Shown one piece after another: positions 1 to 9,659 of a DNA stretch of 64,000 bases. The notes under the pieces were generated by a model. That model did not search any database. It saw only the letters and a list, made by a program, of their open reading frames with translations, and was not told the DNA's origin. Each line of letters opens with the position of its first letter. The first letter of the stretch is position 1. The position numbers were made by a program, and so were the translations under genes. Source of the DNA: Hyaloraphidium curvatum (lineage: Eukaryota > Monoblepharomycota > Hyaloraphidiomycetes > Hyaloraphidiales > Hyaloraphidiaceae). Location: NCBI GenBank assembly GCA_025558095.1, contig JAIVFI010000003.1:806001-870000 (forward strand), written 5' to 3'.

Positions 1-599
1 ACCAGGGCCACTGCGACCTCTGGGCCCTCGGCGCGCTGACGCATGGGCTGCTGACGGGGTTCTTCCCGTTCCGCTCCGAGGACCCCAGGGTGCTGCTCAA
101 GGAGATTGGCCCCTACGGCCCGCGCATCCGCCTGCGGGGCTGCTCGGACCTGGCGCACCACTTCGTCGGAGTCCTGCTGGACCCGCGCAACGAGGGCAAG
201 CTCTCGGCCTCCCTGCTCCTCCGGCACCCCTGGGTCGCGCCCTTTGCCGACCCCGCGCCCGGGGAGCGCGCAGCAAGGGACATCCCGCAGATCCCCTCCC
301 CCGTCGCGAACCTTGCCCTCGCGACCGCGGCCGCCGAGGCCGCGATCGACGCCGCGATGCCGCACCACCTCGCCGCCATGCGTCGCGCGCTGTTCCCCAC
401 CCCGGCACCGCCCCCGCCGTGGCGGTTCGAGCGCAAGGGGTCGCACAGCAGTGTCGCGTCGGACTCGACCGCCGTGGAGGCGTCCTCGCCGCCCCGGGCT
501 AAAGCCAAGGAGGAGGATGCCGCGTCGACGGGGAGCGGGGACACCGTCGGGAGGCTGGGAAAGGCGAGGCGTTGGTTGGAGGGGCTCCGGATGCGGTGA
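1..599 (+). CDS. Protein kinase family member, C-terminal part (cut by window edge)
   Basis: The open frame enters at base 3 without a start, so the N-lobe and catalytic loop lie outside the window. The visible part begins at subdomain IX (D-L-W-A-L-G-A-L, then G-L-L-T-G-F-F-P-F-R-S-E-D). It continues through the family block D-P-R-N-E-G-K and L-L-R-H-P-W-V. A Ser-rich linker follows, and the protein ends in a basic amphipathic tail (R-R-W-L-E-G-L-R-M-R) before the TGA at 597-599. The same blocks occur in the kinases at 2742-4122, 8112-9659, 49164-50518 and the truncated copy near 60 kb, so this is a paralogue of that family. Substrate and pathway cannot be read from the sequence. Confidence 0.85.
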   Translation, partial: QGHCDLWALGALTHGLLTGFFPFRSEDPRVLLKEIGPYGPRIRLRGCSDLAHHFVGVLLDPRNEGKLSASLLLRHPWVAPFADPAPGERAARDIPQIPSPVANLALATAAAEAAIDAAMPHHLAAMRRALFPTPAPPPPWRFERKGSHSSVASDSTAVEASSPPRAKAKEEDAASTGSGDTVGRLGKARRWLEGLRMR

Positions 600-898
600 C
601 GATCTGCTGGGCTGCTCGGGCTGTGCATATGGACGTCGGATGCGCTTGGATGCGGGCGGTTGGGCCGCCGGGGATTGGAGCTGGCTCTGAACTTCACTTG
701 GCATGGTTGTATCTCTGCACACGTTTGGAATGGACTCCTGTCATCGATGCTGTCCCCCGCCAGGTAGTGCTTCGAACACCCTGAAGGCGATCGGTGCGCG
801 GGACACACGTGGACTTGCGCGCCGATCCCGGGCGCAAACAAGCGCATCGCGTCTGAAAGTGCCATCGGGCAGCGCTCTTTGGCCCGCTCCCCGAACCC

Positions 899-2563
899 AT
901 GGTCTCGGGCGGTGCTCCGGGGGCCAACGGGGCCGCCGGGCCATCCGCCAACGGAACCTCGGGCGCTAGCGGAACACGCCCGCCCTCGCTCAGGATCGTG
1001 GCCGTGAACGATGTTTACCTGCTCGACAACCTTCCGAAGCTCAAGACGCTCGTCGATGCCGAGGCCTCGCGCGATCCGGCAGACCTGCTGCTTGTCACGC
1101 TCGCCGGGGACTTCCTGTCGCCCTCCCTCCTGTCTTCCCTTGACCACGGTCGGGGAATGGTCGACGTTCTTAACGGCGTGCCCGTCACGCACGTCTGCTT
1201 CGGGAACCACGAGGACGACTTGCACGTCGACGAGGTCCGGAAACGGGTCACGGAGTTCCGAGGGTGCTGGCTCAACACCAACATGCCCTCATTCGTCCCG
1301 GCGCTCCCAAAGTGCCAAATCGTCGAGGTCGGGAACCCGGGCGGCCGCAAGGTCCGCGTGGGGATGGTCGGCGTGGTCATGGACGACCGGCAGATCTACG
1401 CGGCGCCCCCGTTCGGCGGGACGGAGATGCTGGGGGCCAACGAGTCGGCAATTGCCGTGGCAAAGAAGCTCATCGAGGACGAGGGGTGCGCGTGCGTGGT
1501 TCCGCTCACGCACCAGGACCTGGAGGACGACCTGCTGCTGGCGCGATGGCAGGGGGAGCGGACCTTGTTCCCCGTGATTCTCGGGGGGCACGAGCACCAG
1601 CCGATGGAGGAAAAGGTCGGCCGGACGCTGCTCGTCAAAGCGGGGACGGACGCCGAGACTGCAGTGGTTATCGACCTGACCTGGCCGGCGGAGGCACCGG
1701 CGCCGGGCCAGCCCGATCTGCCCCATGTTGCGACGAGGAACGTCGACGTCACGGCACTACCTCCGGACCCGGCGCTGCAGGCCCGCGCGGAGCAACACAT
1801 GAAGCTGGTCGCGGCGCTCGAAAGGGCCACGCTGCTGTTCCTCGGGCCGGGGGAGGAGCTGTCCTCGGTGGGCACCAGGCGGCAGCAGACCAGCTTCGGC
1901 ACCGTGATCTGCAACCGCCTGCGGGACGTGATGGGGGCGGACATGTGCATGGTCAACGGCGGCGGGATCCGGGCCAACCAGACGTACGAGGCCAAGTTCA
2001 CTTTTGGCAACCTCCGCGCCGAGTACCCCTTTCCGAACATGGTGGTGGTGGTCCGGATGCCGGGCAGCGTGGTGCGGGATGCGATTTTGCACACGCGATC
2101 CAAGGGCGAGACGGGATCGTTCCTCCAGGTGGACGACGGCGTCGTGGTGGACGAGTCGCACCGGCTCGTCTCGGTCGCGGGCCAACCGTTCGATGAAAAG
2201 AAGGTGCTCCGGGTGGCGCTGATCCAGCGGTTCCTCGAAGGGATGGACAACATCGAGCCGATCGTCGAGTTCGCCAATGCAAACCCGCATATGGTTCCCC
2301 GGAAGGACGCGGGAAGGGACGTGAAGGAGGTCCTCGTGGAGGGCTTTGCGCGGTCGTTGTGGGGACAGCTGGGGACCTTCGAGGCTATGGACGCCGATGG
2401 CGACCAGAAGCTCGACGCGAGCGAGATCGCGGCGGCCGTGGAGAGGAGGGCGCGGGAGCCTGCTTCAGAAATCACGGTCGAACTGCTGATCCGGGCCTTG
2501 GACAAGAACGATGACCATATGGTTGACAAGCAGGAAGGGCGAGGGACGGTGAAAGGATTGTAG
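899..2563 (+). CDS. 5'-nucleotidase/UshA-like metallophosphatase with C-terminal EF-hands
   Basis: This is an intronless frame of 554 aa from an ATG at 899. The metallophosphatase motifs are in order: V-N-D-V-Y, A-G-D-F, G-N-H-E, a T-H pair (P-L-T-H-Q) and G-G-H-E-H, which is the dinuclear-metal set of the 5'-nucleotidase family. The 5'-nucleotidase C-terminal domain follows (V-N-G-G-G-I-R, then F-P-N). The last 70 residues hold two EF-hand loops (D-A-D-G-D-Q-K-L and D-K-N-D-D-H-M-V). There is no signal peptide; the N-terminus is Gly/Ala/Ser-rich, so a cytosolic enzyme is likely. It should hydrolyse a phosphomonoester such as a nucleotide, possibly under calcium control (inference). A spliced paralogue lies at 13600-15823. 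Confidence 0.88.
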   Translation: MVSGGAPGANGAAGPSANGTSGASGTRPPSLRIVAVNDVYLLDNLPKLKTLVDAEASRDPADLLLVTLAGDFLSPSLLSSLDHGRGMVDVLNGVPVTHVCFGNHEDDLHVDEVRKRVTEFRGCWLNTNMPSFVPALPKCQIVEVGNPGGRKVRVGMVGVVMDDRQIYAAPPFGGTEMLGANESAIAVAKKLIEDEGCACVVPLTHQDLEDDLLLARWQGERTLFPVILGGHEHQPMEEKVGRTLLVKAGTDAETAVVIDLTWPAEAPAPGQPDLPHVATRNVDVTALPPDPALQARAEQHMKLVAALERATLLFLGPGEELSSVGTRRQQTSFGTVICNRLRDVMGADMCMVNGGGIRANQTYEAKFTFGNLRAEYPFPNMVVVVRMPGSVVRDAILHTRSKGETGSFLQVDDGVVVDESHRLVSVAGQPFDEKKVLRVALIQRFLEGMDNIEPIVEFANANPHMVPRKDAGRDVKEVLVEGFARSLWGQLGTFEAMDADGDQKLDASEIAAAVERRAREPASEITVELLIRALDKNDDHMVDKQEGRGTVKGL

Positions 2564-2741
2564 TCGAAGATAAAGGACGACTAGAGGCTCCTGAAGCACG
2601 GCCCAATTCCTTTCTCTGCCAGATCTACCATTCTACACAACAGTTCAAGATCTACGTTGAATGCAACAAGCAACACAATGAATCAATCTCTACAGTACCC
2701 AGCAGATGGTATCATAGCTCAATTCCAAGAGAGTGCAGCCA

Positions 2742-4122
2742 TTAGGCAATCCGAGTGTCTGGAGCATTGTCCAAAGGATCTGGCAGGCAGCCGACAGCGG
2801 GCGTCGGTTCATCTCGCATCTTGGTGCGAAGGTGCAAAGGAAGCAGCCGCGCAAGTTCGGTGGCCGCCGCAACGCATGCCCTCTTGCAGTCCCCGTACGG
2901 GGCGGGTACCCTCGGCGGCGGCTTCCGCGGGAATAGCCTGCCGGTGGGTACGAGGCCCGCGACCCATGGATGCGAGAGCAACGATGCCGCGGTGAAGCGG
3001 CCCTCGTTGCGGGGGTCCAGCACGATCGAAAGGAAGTCCAGGGCTTCGCTGCTGGCGCCCTCGATGTGCAGCGTCCCCAGGCTCTCGATCTCGCGCTGCA
3101 GGGTAGCCATTTCCTCGGATCGGAACGGGAAGTAGCCAGTCAACAGCCCATGGGTAAGCACGCCAAGCGCCCAGAGATCAGGGTGTCCCTTGGCCCCCGA
3201 ATACGGCCTGCGCTGGTTCACGAACCGAAGCATGGCGCAGCTGGCGTAGTTGATGCAGCCGACGGCCTCGGTGAACATAGTCCGGTCGTTGAAGAAGGTG
3301 GCCAGGCCGAAGTCGATAAGCGTGAGCTGTTGCGAGGTCGGATCCCACATCACGTTGTCGAGTTTCACGTCCCGGTGCAGCACTGGACAGATCCGTCAGC
3401 GACATTGCAACGGCAATGCAGAACGGGGCGTCGGACTCACCTCCGTGGGCATGACAATGGCGGAGGACCTCGAGGAGGTTGGCGACAATGAGCCGGGCTT
3501 CACGCTCCGGGAGCCGGCCTTGAGGTTGGGAATTGACATAGCTGTACAGCTCTTGGCTTTGGCCCGGGGCTCTGGTCATGACGAGGTGCACCGTGCCGTC
3601 GGCATGCAGAAAGTCGAGGATCTTTGGCAGGGATTTGTGCGGCGGCATGTGGACGAGTGCGAGGGCCTCCCTCAGAGAATGGAAAAGAACGCGGTCGGTT
3701 GGATCGCTCGCGGGGAGCACGGTGGTTTTGGCGACAGCCTGTGCGAGACGGCCGACGACGACAATTTGGGAAACGGTGTTTTGGAGGACGACAATGCCGA
3801 GGACGAGGATGCACCGGGGGCGGAAAGGGTCAGACTCCTGGTCATTCCGGGGGGCCCGGCAAATGGGACGTACCTCCCGGCCTGCCAGCTCTCCTCGCAC
3901 TAGCCGCGCTTCCGAAAACCCGCCCTTGCCCAGGGTGTCGTTTCCGACGGGGATCCATGTGTCGACCAGGCCGCGGAGGAGGCCCCCTTTCGGCGGCGTG
4001 TCGGCGCCTTTCCCCCGGCTCGAAAACGCGTCCATGGCGCCCGGCTCGGCGCCGGGCACATCGCAGAGCGTGCGCTCGCTTGATACCCGGGCGTTGCTGA
4101 CTGCCGTGTGGTCTCTGTGCAT
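2742..4122 (-). CDS. Protein kinase family member (DFG-retaining paralogue)
   Basis: Three exons read on the minus strand: 4122-3874, 3738-3441 and 3382-2742 (395 aa). The introns of 135 and 58 bp have clean GT-AG ends, and the phases join to give R-E-A-V-A-K-T and H-G-V-L-H-R-D-V-K. Kinase features are G-K-G-G-F-S, A-V-A-K, H-R-D-V-K-L-D-N, D-F-G-L-A-T-F and D-L-W-A-L-G-V-L. The usual APE motif is replaced by Y-A-S-C-A. The N-terminus carries S-S-E-R-T-L-C, matching S-S-E-C-T-L-C of the paralogue at 8112. The start at 4122 was chosen for that match; in-frame ATGs exist upstream. The first intron, just before A-V-A-K, sits at the same place and phase as in the paralogues. The gene is convergent with the metallophosphatase, 178 bp apart. 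Confidence 0.85.
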
Positions 4123-4546
4123 GACGGCGGGAAAAGTTCGAGGAGTCACGAGCAGGGTCTCGAGCTTGCGCAGCACCGCCATGTGACTCCGAGCGGGGCC
4201 GCCGCAGCGAGTCATACCGACCTCGACATCGGGGCAGATACGGAAACGGCTTGAGAGAGGAGAGAATGGCGTTTTGGAGCCGCGAAAAGCCTGCCCACCG
4301 CTGGCAGGAAGAGGGCTGTGCGGGATCAGCACTGACGTGGCCACTAGAATCTTCCACCCCCCCGGCTCACTCCCAGATCTCGCCCCGACATTCGTGCAAA
4401 AGGCTTGAGAATAGAATCTTATTGCCGTAAACGACGTTACGGTCGTCCATCATGGTGCGAAGCCACCGATACATGGACGTGGACCGCGAATCGGACTGCC
4501 AGCGAGTCATCGTGTTGCCGCCCGCAAATGCCACGACACGATCGCG
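4123..4546. other. Intergenic, kinase 5' side to BRCC36-like 3' end
   Basis: This interval lies upstream of the kinase (minus strand) and downstream of the BRCC36-like gene (minus strand). The kinase frame stays open for another 74 codons upstream of 4122, but that extension is not conserved in the paralogues. I see no RNA gene or repeat. Confidence 0.4.
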
Positions 4547-6430
4547 CTACTTCCGCGACGGGCTGAGCTTCCGCAGCCAGCTGCCCACGGTTTCCCTCCC
4601 GCCCTTCCGCTCCCCCTCTTCCGGGGGCATCAGCTCCCCCGGCGGCGCCGAGGGCGTCTCGTCCGATCGCGGCGGAGGGGGCTGGTACTTGTTCGAACCC
4701 CCCGACGACGACGACTGCGGCGGAACCTGCTGCTGCTGGGCCCCTGGAGGGGGCTGGTACCGGTTCTGAGGCTGCGGAGGCGGACCGGCCAGCGGTGGAG
4801 GTTGGGGCGGAGGGGGTTGGTAGCGGTTCGCGGCGGTGGCGGCCTGGCCCGTTCCGGGCGGCGGCACGGAGACCCGCGGCGGCGGAGGCGGCCCGCCTGA
4901 TAGCCTGGCGACCTGTTCCGCGACCGAAAGTATCGGCTCCGAGGAAATCAGGTTCTGCGCGGGCTGCGCCAATGCGCCCTGCTGCTGGAGCTGCGAGGGG
5001 GGAGGTACCGCCAGGCGCGGCGGCGGCGGCGGTCCCGGTGCTTTCTGGGCCTGCTGCGCCGTGGGAGGCCGCTGATTCGCGGCAGGAAGAAGGGAAGCCT
5101 GTGCCGGCTGCGCTGGCGGGCTGGCCAGCGCGCCCAGCGGTTGCGCGGGGTAGCCTGCGGATGGTTGCACCGGCGCTCCCGACCCGTCGATGGCAGCCTG
5201 CACCCATGCCGGCGGCCGCGCGCTGCGGGAGGGTGGTCTCGGGGCCACATCCGCCTCCGAAGCGGGCACGGAGGCCGAGGCGCCCGGAACCGGGGCCTGC
5301 GATGCCACCATCGGCCTGACCAGCTCTTCCCGCACGCGCCTCGACCACGCGGCATCGTCCTCCTCGCCTTCCGAATGGTCCAGCAGGTTCGAAGGCCTCG
5401 CCCGATCCGGCGCCAGGCGCGCAGGATCGGGCCCGTTCGCCGGCACCTCCTCGTCCTCCTCTTCCTCGTCCGAGCTCCATTCGCCCTCCAGAATCTCGCC
5501 CCGTTCCCACCGCTTCTTCTTCTCCTCGAGCTCGCCGATCCGCCTAAGGAGCTCCTGCTTCCGCTGCAGCAGCATCGCCGCAGTGGGCCCCGTTATCCGG
5601 TCGACGACCTCGGCCAGCGTGCCCGCGTACGACGCCGCGGCGTGCACGAGCGGGAGCGTGGCGTCGCGCGGGAGGAGCTGCAACAGCGGGGTCTGGAAGG
5701 GGTCCGACGACTGCGGGTAGGTCGGCGAGGAGGGCTCGGCCTGGGCGGCCGCGGGGAGGAAGGGGCGGAGGAAGTTGGAGCGCGAGTCGGAGAGGAACAT
5801 GGAGGAAAGCCGGTGGAACTGCTCCAGGGTGTGCGGAGTCGCGGTGAGGGAGGGAAGGATCTCGAGGGGGACCTCGACGAGCCTGGCGGGAACGTTGTCA
5901 GGCGGAACAGGTCCCAAACCACAGAAACGGAGACCCACTCTGGTGGAGACGAGTTGGAAGACTGGAAGGCGATCATCTGGACGCGATCCCGGAACTGGCG
6001 ACGCGTCAGTCGGCCGAAGCCTTCGCCCAGCCCTCGGAGCCCGCACCTCCGAGTCGGCGTTGAAGCACGACATGATGAGCCCCACGAAGCGGTGGTCCAG
6101 GTACTGCATGTTCCACTGTGTCCGCAGGTCCACGTGGCTCGGCAGCACGGTGATGTGCGGGTGCGAGTGGAACCACCCCACGACGCGCAGGCCCAGCCGC
6201 TCCGCGCCCTCCGACGCGGCGACGAGCGTCTCGGGCGAGATCTCCACGCGGTCCCTGCGCTTGTCGATGCGCTTCATCACGCTCGTTGCGCGGATCGTCG
6301 CGACGTCCTCGCGCGCGCCGCCCCACTCGCCCAGCAGCAGGCACATGACCTCCTCGTCCTCCGTCGACAGCGCGTACGCGAGGTTGAACAGCTGCAGCGA
6401 CGCGTCGATGCGGACGGCCGAGAGCGGCAT
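4547..6430 (-). CDS. BRCC36-like JAMM/MPN+ deubiquitinase with long Pro/Gln-rich tail
   Basis: The N-terminal MPN domain has E-D-E-E-V-M and the JAMM metal motif H-S-H-P-H-I-T-V-L-P-S-H-V-D-L-R-T-Q (about residues 80-105). It is followed by G-L-I-M-S-C-F and A-F-Q-S-S, as in BRCC36, the Lys63-specific deubiquitinase. Likely exons are 6430-6047, 5976-5951 and 5882-4547 (about 581 aa). The 26-nt middle exon restores the conserved M-I-A-F-Q-S; the donor after it (GTCTCC) is weak, so that junction is tentative. One frame also stays open across the whole locus, which could mislead automatic annotation. The C-terminal half is disordered, rich in Pro, Gln and Ala, with an acidic stretch, and ends W-L-R-K-L-S-P-S-R-K. 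Human BRCC36 has no such tail. Start at 6430 matches the family N-terminus. Confidence 0.85.
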   Translation of the reverse strand: MPLSAVRIDASLQLFNLAYALSTEDEEVMCLLLGEWGGAREDVATIRATSVMKRIDKRRDRVEISPETLVAASEGAERLGLRVVGWFHSHPHITVLPSHVDLRTQWNMQYLDHRFVGLIMSCFNADSEVRAPRAGRRLRPTDASPVPGSRPDDRLPVFQLVSTRVGLRFCGLGPVPPDNVPARLVEVPLEILPSLTATPHTLEQFHRLSSMFLSDSRSNFLRPFLPAAAQAEPSSPTYPQSSDPFQTPLLQLLPRDATLPLVHAAASYAGTLAEVVDRITGPTAAMLLQRKQELLRRIGELEEKKKRWERGEILEGEWSSDEEEEDEEVPANGPDPARLAPDRARPSNLLDHSEGEEDDAAWSRRVREELVRPMVASQAPVPGASASVPASEADVAPRPPSRSARPPAWVQAAIDGSGAPVQPSAGYPAQPLGALASPPAQPAQASLLPAANQRPPTAQQAQKAPGPPPPPRLAVPPPSQLQQQGALAQPAQNLISSEPILSVAEQVARLSGGPPPPPRVSVPPPGTGQAATAANRYQPPPPQPPPLAGPPPQPQNRYQPPPGAQQQQVPPQSSSSGGSNKYQPPPPRSDETPSAPPGELMPPEEGERKGGRETVGSWLRKLSPSRK

Positions 6431-6534
6431 CGCTGCGACGGCGCGCTCAGCAGGGGCGGCTGCTGCACGGGGACGCCCACCGCCCGCGATCACTCCATCA
6501 CTCAACACGGCCAAACAGTGCCCCGGATCCCGCC
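6431..6534. promoter_or_regulatory. Divergent promoter region, BRCC36-like / MYND gene
   Basis: Only 104 bp separate the two divergent start codons, so both promoters must lie within this interval or inside the neighbouring coding regions. I see no TATA box. Confidence 0.45.
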
Positions 6535-7440
6535 ATGCCCGCCCCGCCAGACAGCGTGCTCCCGCGGGCCGAGCGCAACGCGTACAAAGCAGTCATCGCC
6601 GAGGCAACGCCGCCCGGTTGGCGGTGGCCCGTGCCGCTGGGCACCAATCCGACGCTCCTGCGGCCGACGTCGTTCTACGCCGTGAACATCTACAAACGCC
6701 TGGATTTCCCGCCAAAGCCTGTCGAGGAACTGCCCTCCGATGTCGTGCTCCGCGTCGACCCGGTGCCGCTGCCCATCGTGCCCACTGCCGATCCGCGGCA
6801 CTACGAGCGCGAGGTCAGCAAGGGCCCTTGGTCGCGCTTCTTTGACCGCTGCCGCAACGAGGCGCTGGCTGAACTCGTGCCGCCCGCGGAGCGCATCTGC
6901 GCCGTGCCCGGTTGCGGCAGGAAGTTTATCAACAGCTTCGCCCCGCGCGTGGCCAACGATGTCACGTTTCGATTCGAGATCACGGACCATCTGGCACCGC
7001 TGTGCGCCGGGCCCGGGTCTCGCTGCGAGCTCTGGGCAAAGCGGTGGTTCGAGACCCTCTTCTCCGGCGTCGAGGAGCAGCTCGACCACGAGGTGGCGAT
7101 CGCGGAGCAGTGCCTGAACTGCGGCCGCGAGGAGCGCAAAAACACTGTCAAGGAGTCCTTCAAGCGCTGTTCGCGGTGCCGGCGCGCGGTCTACTGCTCG
7201 GAAAAGTGCCAGCGGGAGGACTGGAAGGTGCACAAGAAGCACTGCACGCCGGCCGCGGAGCTCGCGGAGGCGCGGAAGGAACTGGGCGAGCTGCGGCGCG
7301 AGCTGAGCGGGGAGGCAGACGCTGAAGCAGCGATACAGCCTGATCTGGGCTCGGCCGTGCCCGAGATCGGCGGAGGCGGCGGAGGGCCGGTCGCGTCAGT
7401 CTTTATCGTCGGGCAAGCGGGCAGGGAGGTGAGCGGCTGA
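6535..7440 (+). CDS. MYND zinc-finger protein
   Basis: This is an intronless frame of 301 aa. Residues about 192-237 form a MYND finger: C-L-N-C, then C-S-R-C, Y-C-S-E-K-C-Q, D-W-K-V-H-K-K-H-C, the full Cys/His set for two zinc ions. MYND fingers usually bind Pro-rich peptides. Upstream are four further cysteines (C-A-V-P-G-C-G-R-K and C-A-G-P-G-S-R-C) that could form another zinc site. After the finger is a short Glu/Arg-rich helix and a Gly-rich end. It is divergent from the BRCC36-like gene, whose tail is Pro-rich; a link between the two is speculation. No catalytic domain is visible. Confidence 0.82.
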   Translation: MPAPPDSVLPRAERNAYKAVIAEATPPGWRWPVPLGTNPTLLRPTSFYAVNIYKRLDFPPKPVEELPSDVVLRVDPVPLPIVPTADPRHYEREVSKGPWSRFFDRCRNEALAELVPPAERICAVPGCGRKFINSFAPRVANDVTFRFEITDHLAPLCAGPGSRCELWAKRWFETLFSGVEEQLDHEVAIAEQCLNCGREERKNTVKESFKRCSRCRRAVYCSEKCQREDWKVHKKHCTPAAELAEARKELGELRRELSGEADAEAAIQPDLGSAVPEIGGGGGGPVASVFIVGQAGREVSG

Positions 7441-8111
7441 GCGGACTATGCGCCTTCTTATGTATCGTTGTGCCTGCCTCGTTCGCTCGAATGCGGGATG
7501 TTCCGTCAAAACTGCACCCCGTGGGCCTCTTCGTCCGCCCGACCCACCAATCGAGAGCGTGCCCGTCGGCTCCCGAGGCAGCACGCAGCTTCGTGAATTC
7601 TAGTCGGACCCTTGCCAATGCCTAACGCCTTCTTTGGCTCGCTCAAGAAGTGAGGTGGCAAACCAAAGAGACGGAGGCGGAACTTTTGGGCAATCACGTG
7701 TCGGCATACGCACTGATCCGACTGATAGGGGCACCCCCGGGTCCGGAGGCTTCCGTCGCTGGAGCCCCCGGTCAGGTCTGCGCTAGCCAGTAACCACCTT
7801 TCTGAGGTCCTTTGACGCCTTCCGGGGCGAGCAGAAGGGCAAGCGAAGCAGTGTTGGCAGAGTCGGAGCGTCCCGGACCCTTTGGCCACCCAGTCACGCC
7901 CGGCTCGTAAACAATTAGCCGGCAAGCGTTTGCCGCCAAACTTCCTCCCCGCCCCCGTACCCCTTCTATCTTCGTTCCGAGGCTGTCATTTGACGGCGGA
8001 GCTCTTTTCCTTTTCCTTCCGTGGCCGGCGCCGCTTCCCCTCGCCGCTGGGCCGAGCAGTCGGGGGTTCTCGGTCGCTGACGTGCCGAACGCCCAATCTC
8101 CGCCTGCCCCG
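7441..8111. other. Intergenic region before the third kinase
   Basis: This is a 671-bp stretch with no convincing gene. Antisense frames of 139 and 213 codons are open but match no family I recognise and have no splice or motif support. No tRNA-like or repeat structure was seen. It should contain the promoter of the kinase at 8112. Confidence 0.4.
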
Positions 8112-9659
8112 ATGGCCGCCAACCTGGTGCCCAACGCCGTGCTCTCCACGCGGAAGCGCTCTTCGGAGTGCACCCTGTGCGGCGACGACCTCGACGGCCG
8201 CGCCCCCAAGGCCGACAAGGCCGAGCCGGGTATCTTCTGCGATGACGGGGAGTGCTTCTCTCGGATCGAGGCCGTCGGCGGCACCCCCGGGGCCGTGGAT
8301 CGCTTCCTTCTCGGACGGCTTCTAGGAGAGGGCAGCTTTGCCCGCGTCCGCCTGGTGAGAGGGGAACGCAGCGGGAGCACGGTAAGGCGGAATCCCCGGC
8401 GCCACTGGCCCATCTAACGCCTCCTTCTACAGGCTGTCGTCAAGACGGTCTCGATTGTGAACCCGTCCAAGCCGCGGGCTGCCCTCTTCAGCCTGAGGGA
8501 GGCCCTCGCGCTGGTCCACCTGCCGCGACACCCCAACATCCCTTCCCTTCTGGACTTTGTCGCATCGAGCATGGCCACGCAGACCGTGCTGGAGCAGGCG
8601 ACGGGCGAGGAGCTTTTCTCATATGTCAACGCGGTGCCGATGGGCCGCCTGGGCGAGGCCGAGACCCGCAAGATCGTCGTGGGAATCCTGTCTGCGCTCC
8701 GACACGCGCATGCCAACGGCGTGGTGCACCGGGACGTCAAGGTTTGTCGCCTACTTTGCCCCTTCCATGCAGATGCTAACGAATTACGACAGCTCGACAA
8801 CGTGTTTTGGGATCCTGCGACTGAGAAGGTGTCGCTGCTCGATTGGGGTTTGGCGACGTTCTGGGACGAGCGCACAATGCTGGACGAAGCCGTCGGCTGC
8901 ATCAATTACGCCTCGCCGCAACTCCTCCGCCTCACGAACGCGGGCGTGCCCTACCGCGCCGCGCGGGGTTGGAGTGACCTCTGGGCCCTCGGCGTTCTGG
9001 CACACGGTCTCTTGACAGGTAAACCGCAAAACTTGTAATCTTTTGTGTGCATGTGCTCATCGCTGATCCTTCTATCCACAGGCTACTTCCCTTTTCGTTC
9101 GGAGGACCCCGTCGAACTCGAGCGCGAGATCCGGCAAACGTGGCAGAACGCATCCGAGTTGGAAGGCGTTCCCCGCAAGGAGGTCTCGGACGCATGCCGC
9201 GACTGGCTTCGCACTGCATTGGACCCGCGGCGCGAAGGGCGCCTGACCGCCGCCGACCTCCTCGCGCACCCCTGGCTGGCCGGAGAGCAGGTGCACCCCG
9301 TCTCGGTCACCAGCTCCCCGCTGCCCCTCCTCCCCAACTGCACCAGGGACCACCGCCGCGTCGCCCGCCTGGCCGCGGGTTACCTGCAGGCCCGCCTGCC
9401 CGTACACCGCGCGCTCGCCCGGCGGGCTCTATTCGGCGAGGACGACCCCGCGCCGGAGGTCTTGCCCAGCCCACCGAGCTTTGCATCCGACGCAACGGCG
9501 ATGGACGTGGATGCGCCTGAACCGCAGGCAAAGGCGGACTCGTTCCGTGCGCCGGTGACGGCCAGCGCATCCTTCTCCTCCGTATCTTCCAAGGGCTCCG
9601 TGGCCTCGAACAAGAGCGCAGTCAAACGGTGGCTGTCCAAGCTCTCCGGCAGGAACTAG
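8112..9659 (+). CDS. Protein kinase family member (DWG type)
   Basis: Four exons, 8112-8381, 8433-8741, 8793-9018 and 9082-9659, give 460 aa with all phases consistent. The N-terminus has a CxxC pair (C-T-L-C-G-D-D). The kinase core shows G-E-G-S-F-A, A-V-V-K-T, H-R-D-V-K-L-D-N and D-L-W-A-L-G-V-L. The DFG motif is D-W-G-L-A-T-F, and the APE region is Y-A-S-P-Q-L-L, with the conserved Glu replaced by Gln. After the family block D-P-R-R-E-G-R and H-P-W-L-A comes a Ser-rich segment and the basic tail V-K-R-W-L-S-K-L-S-G-R-N. Lys, HRD Asp and the DWG Asp are all present, so activity is possible. The ATG at 8112 is the first ATG of the frame. Confidence 0.9.

Noticed and set aside
4437-6685. Long frames of 357 and 514 codons overlapping the BRCC36-like gene.
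   Set aside because: They are GC-driven shadows without domains; the JAMM motif frame is the real one.
7441-8111. Antisense frames of 139 and 213 codons upstream of the third kinase.
   Set aside because: No recognisable domain, no paralogue in the window, and they cross the kinase promoter and first exon.
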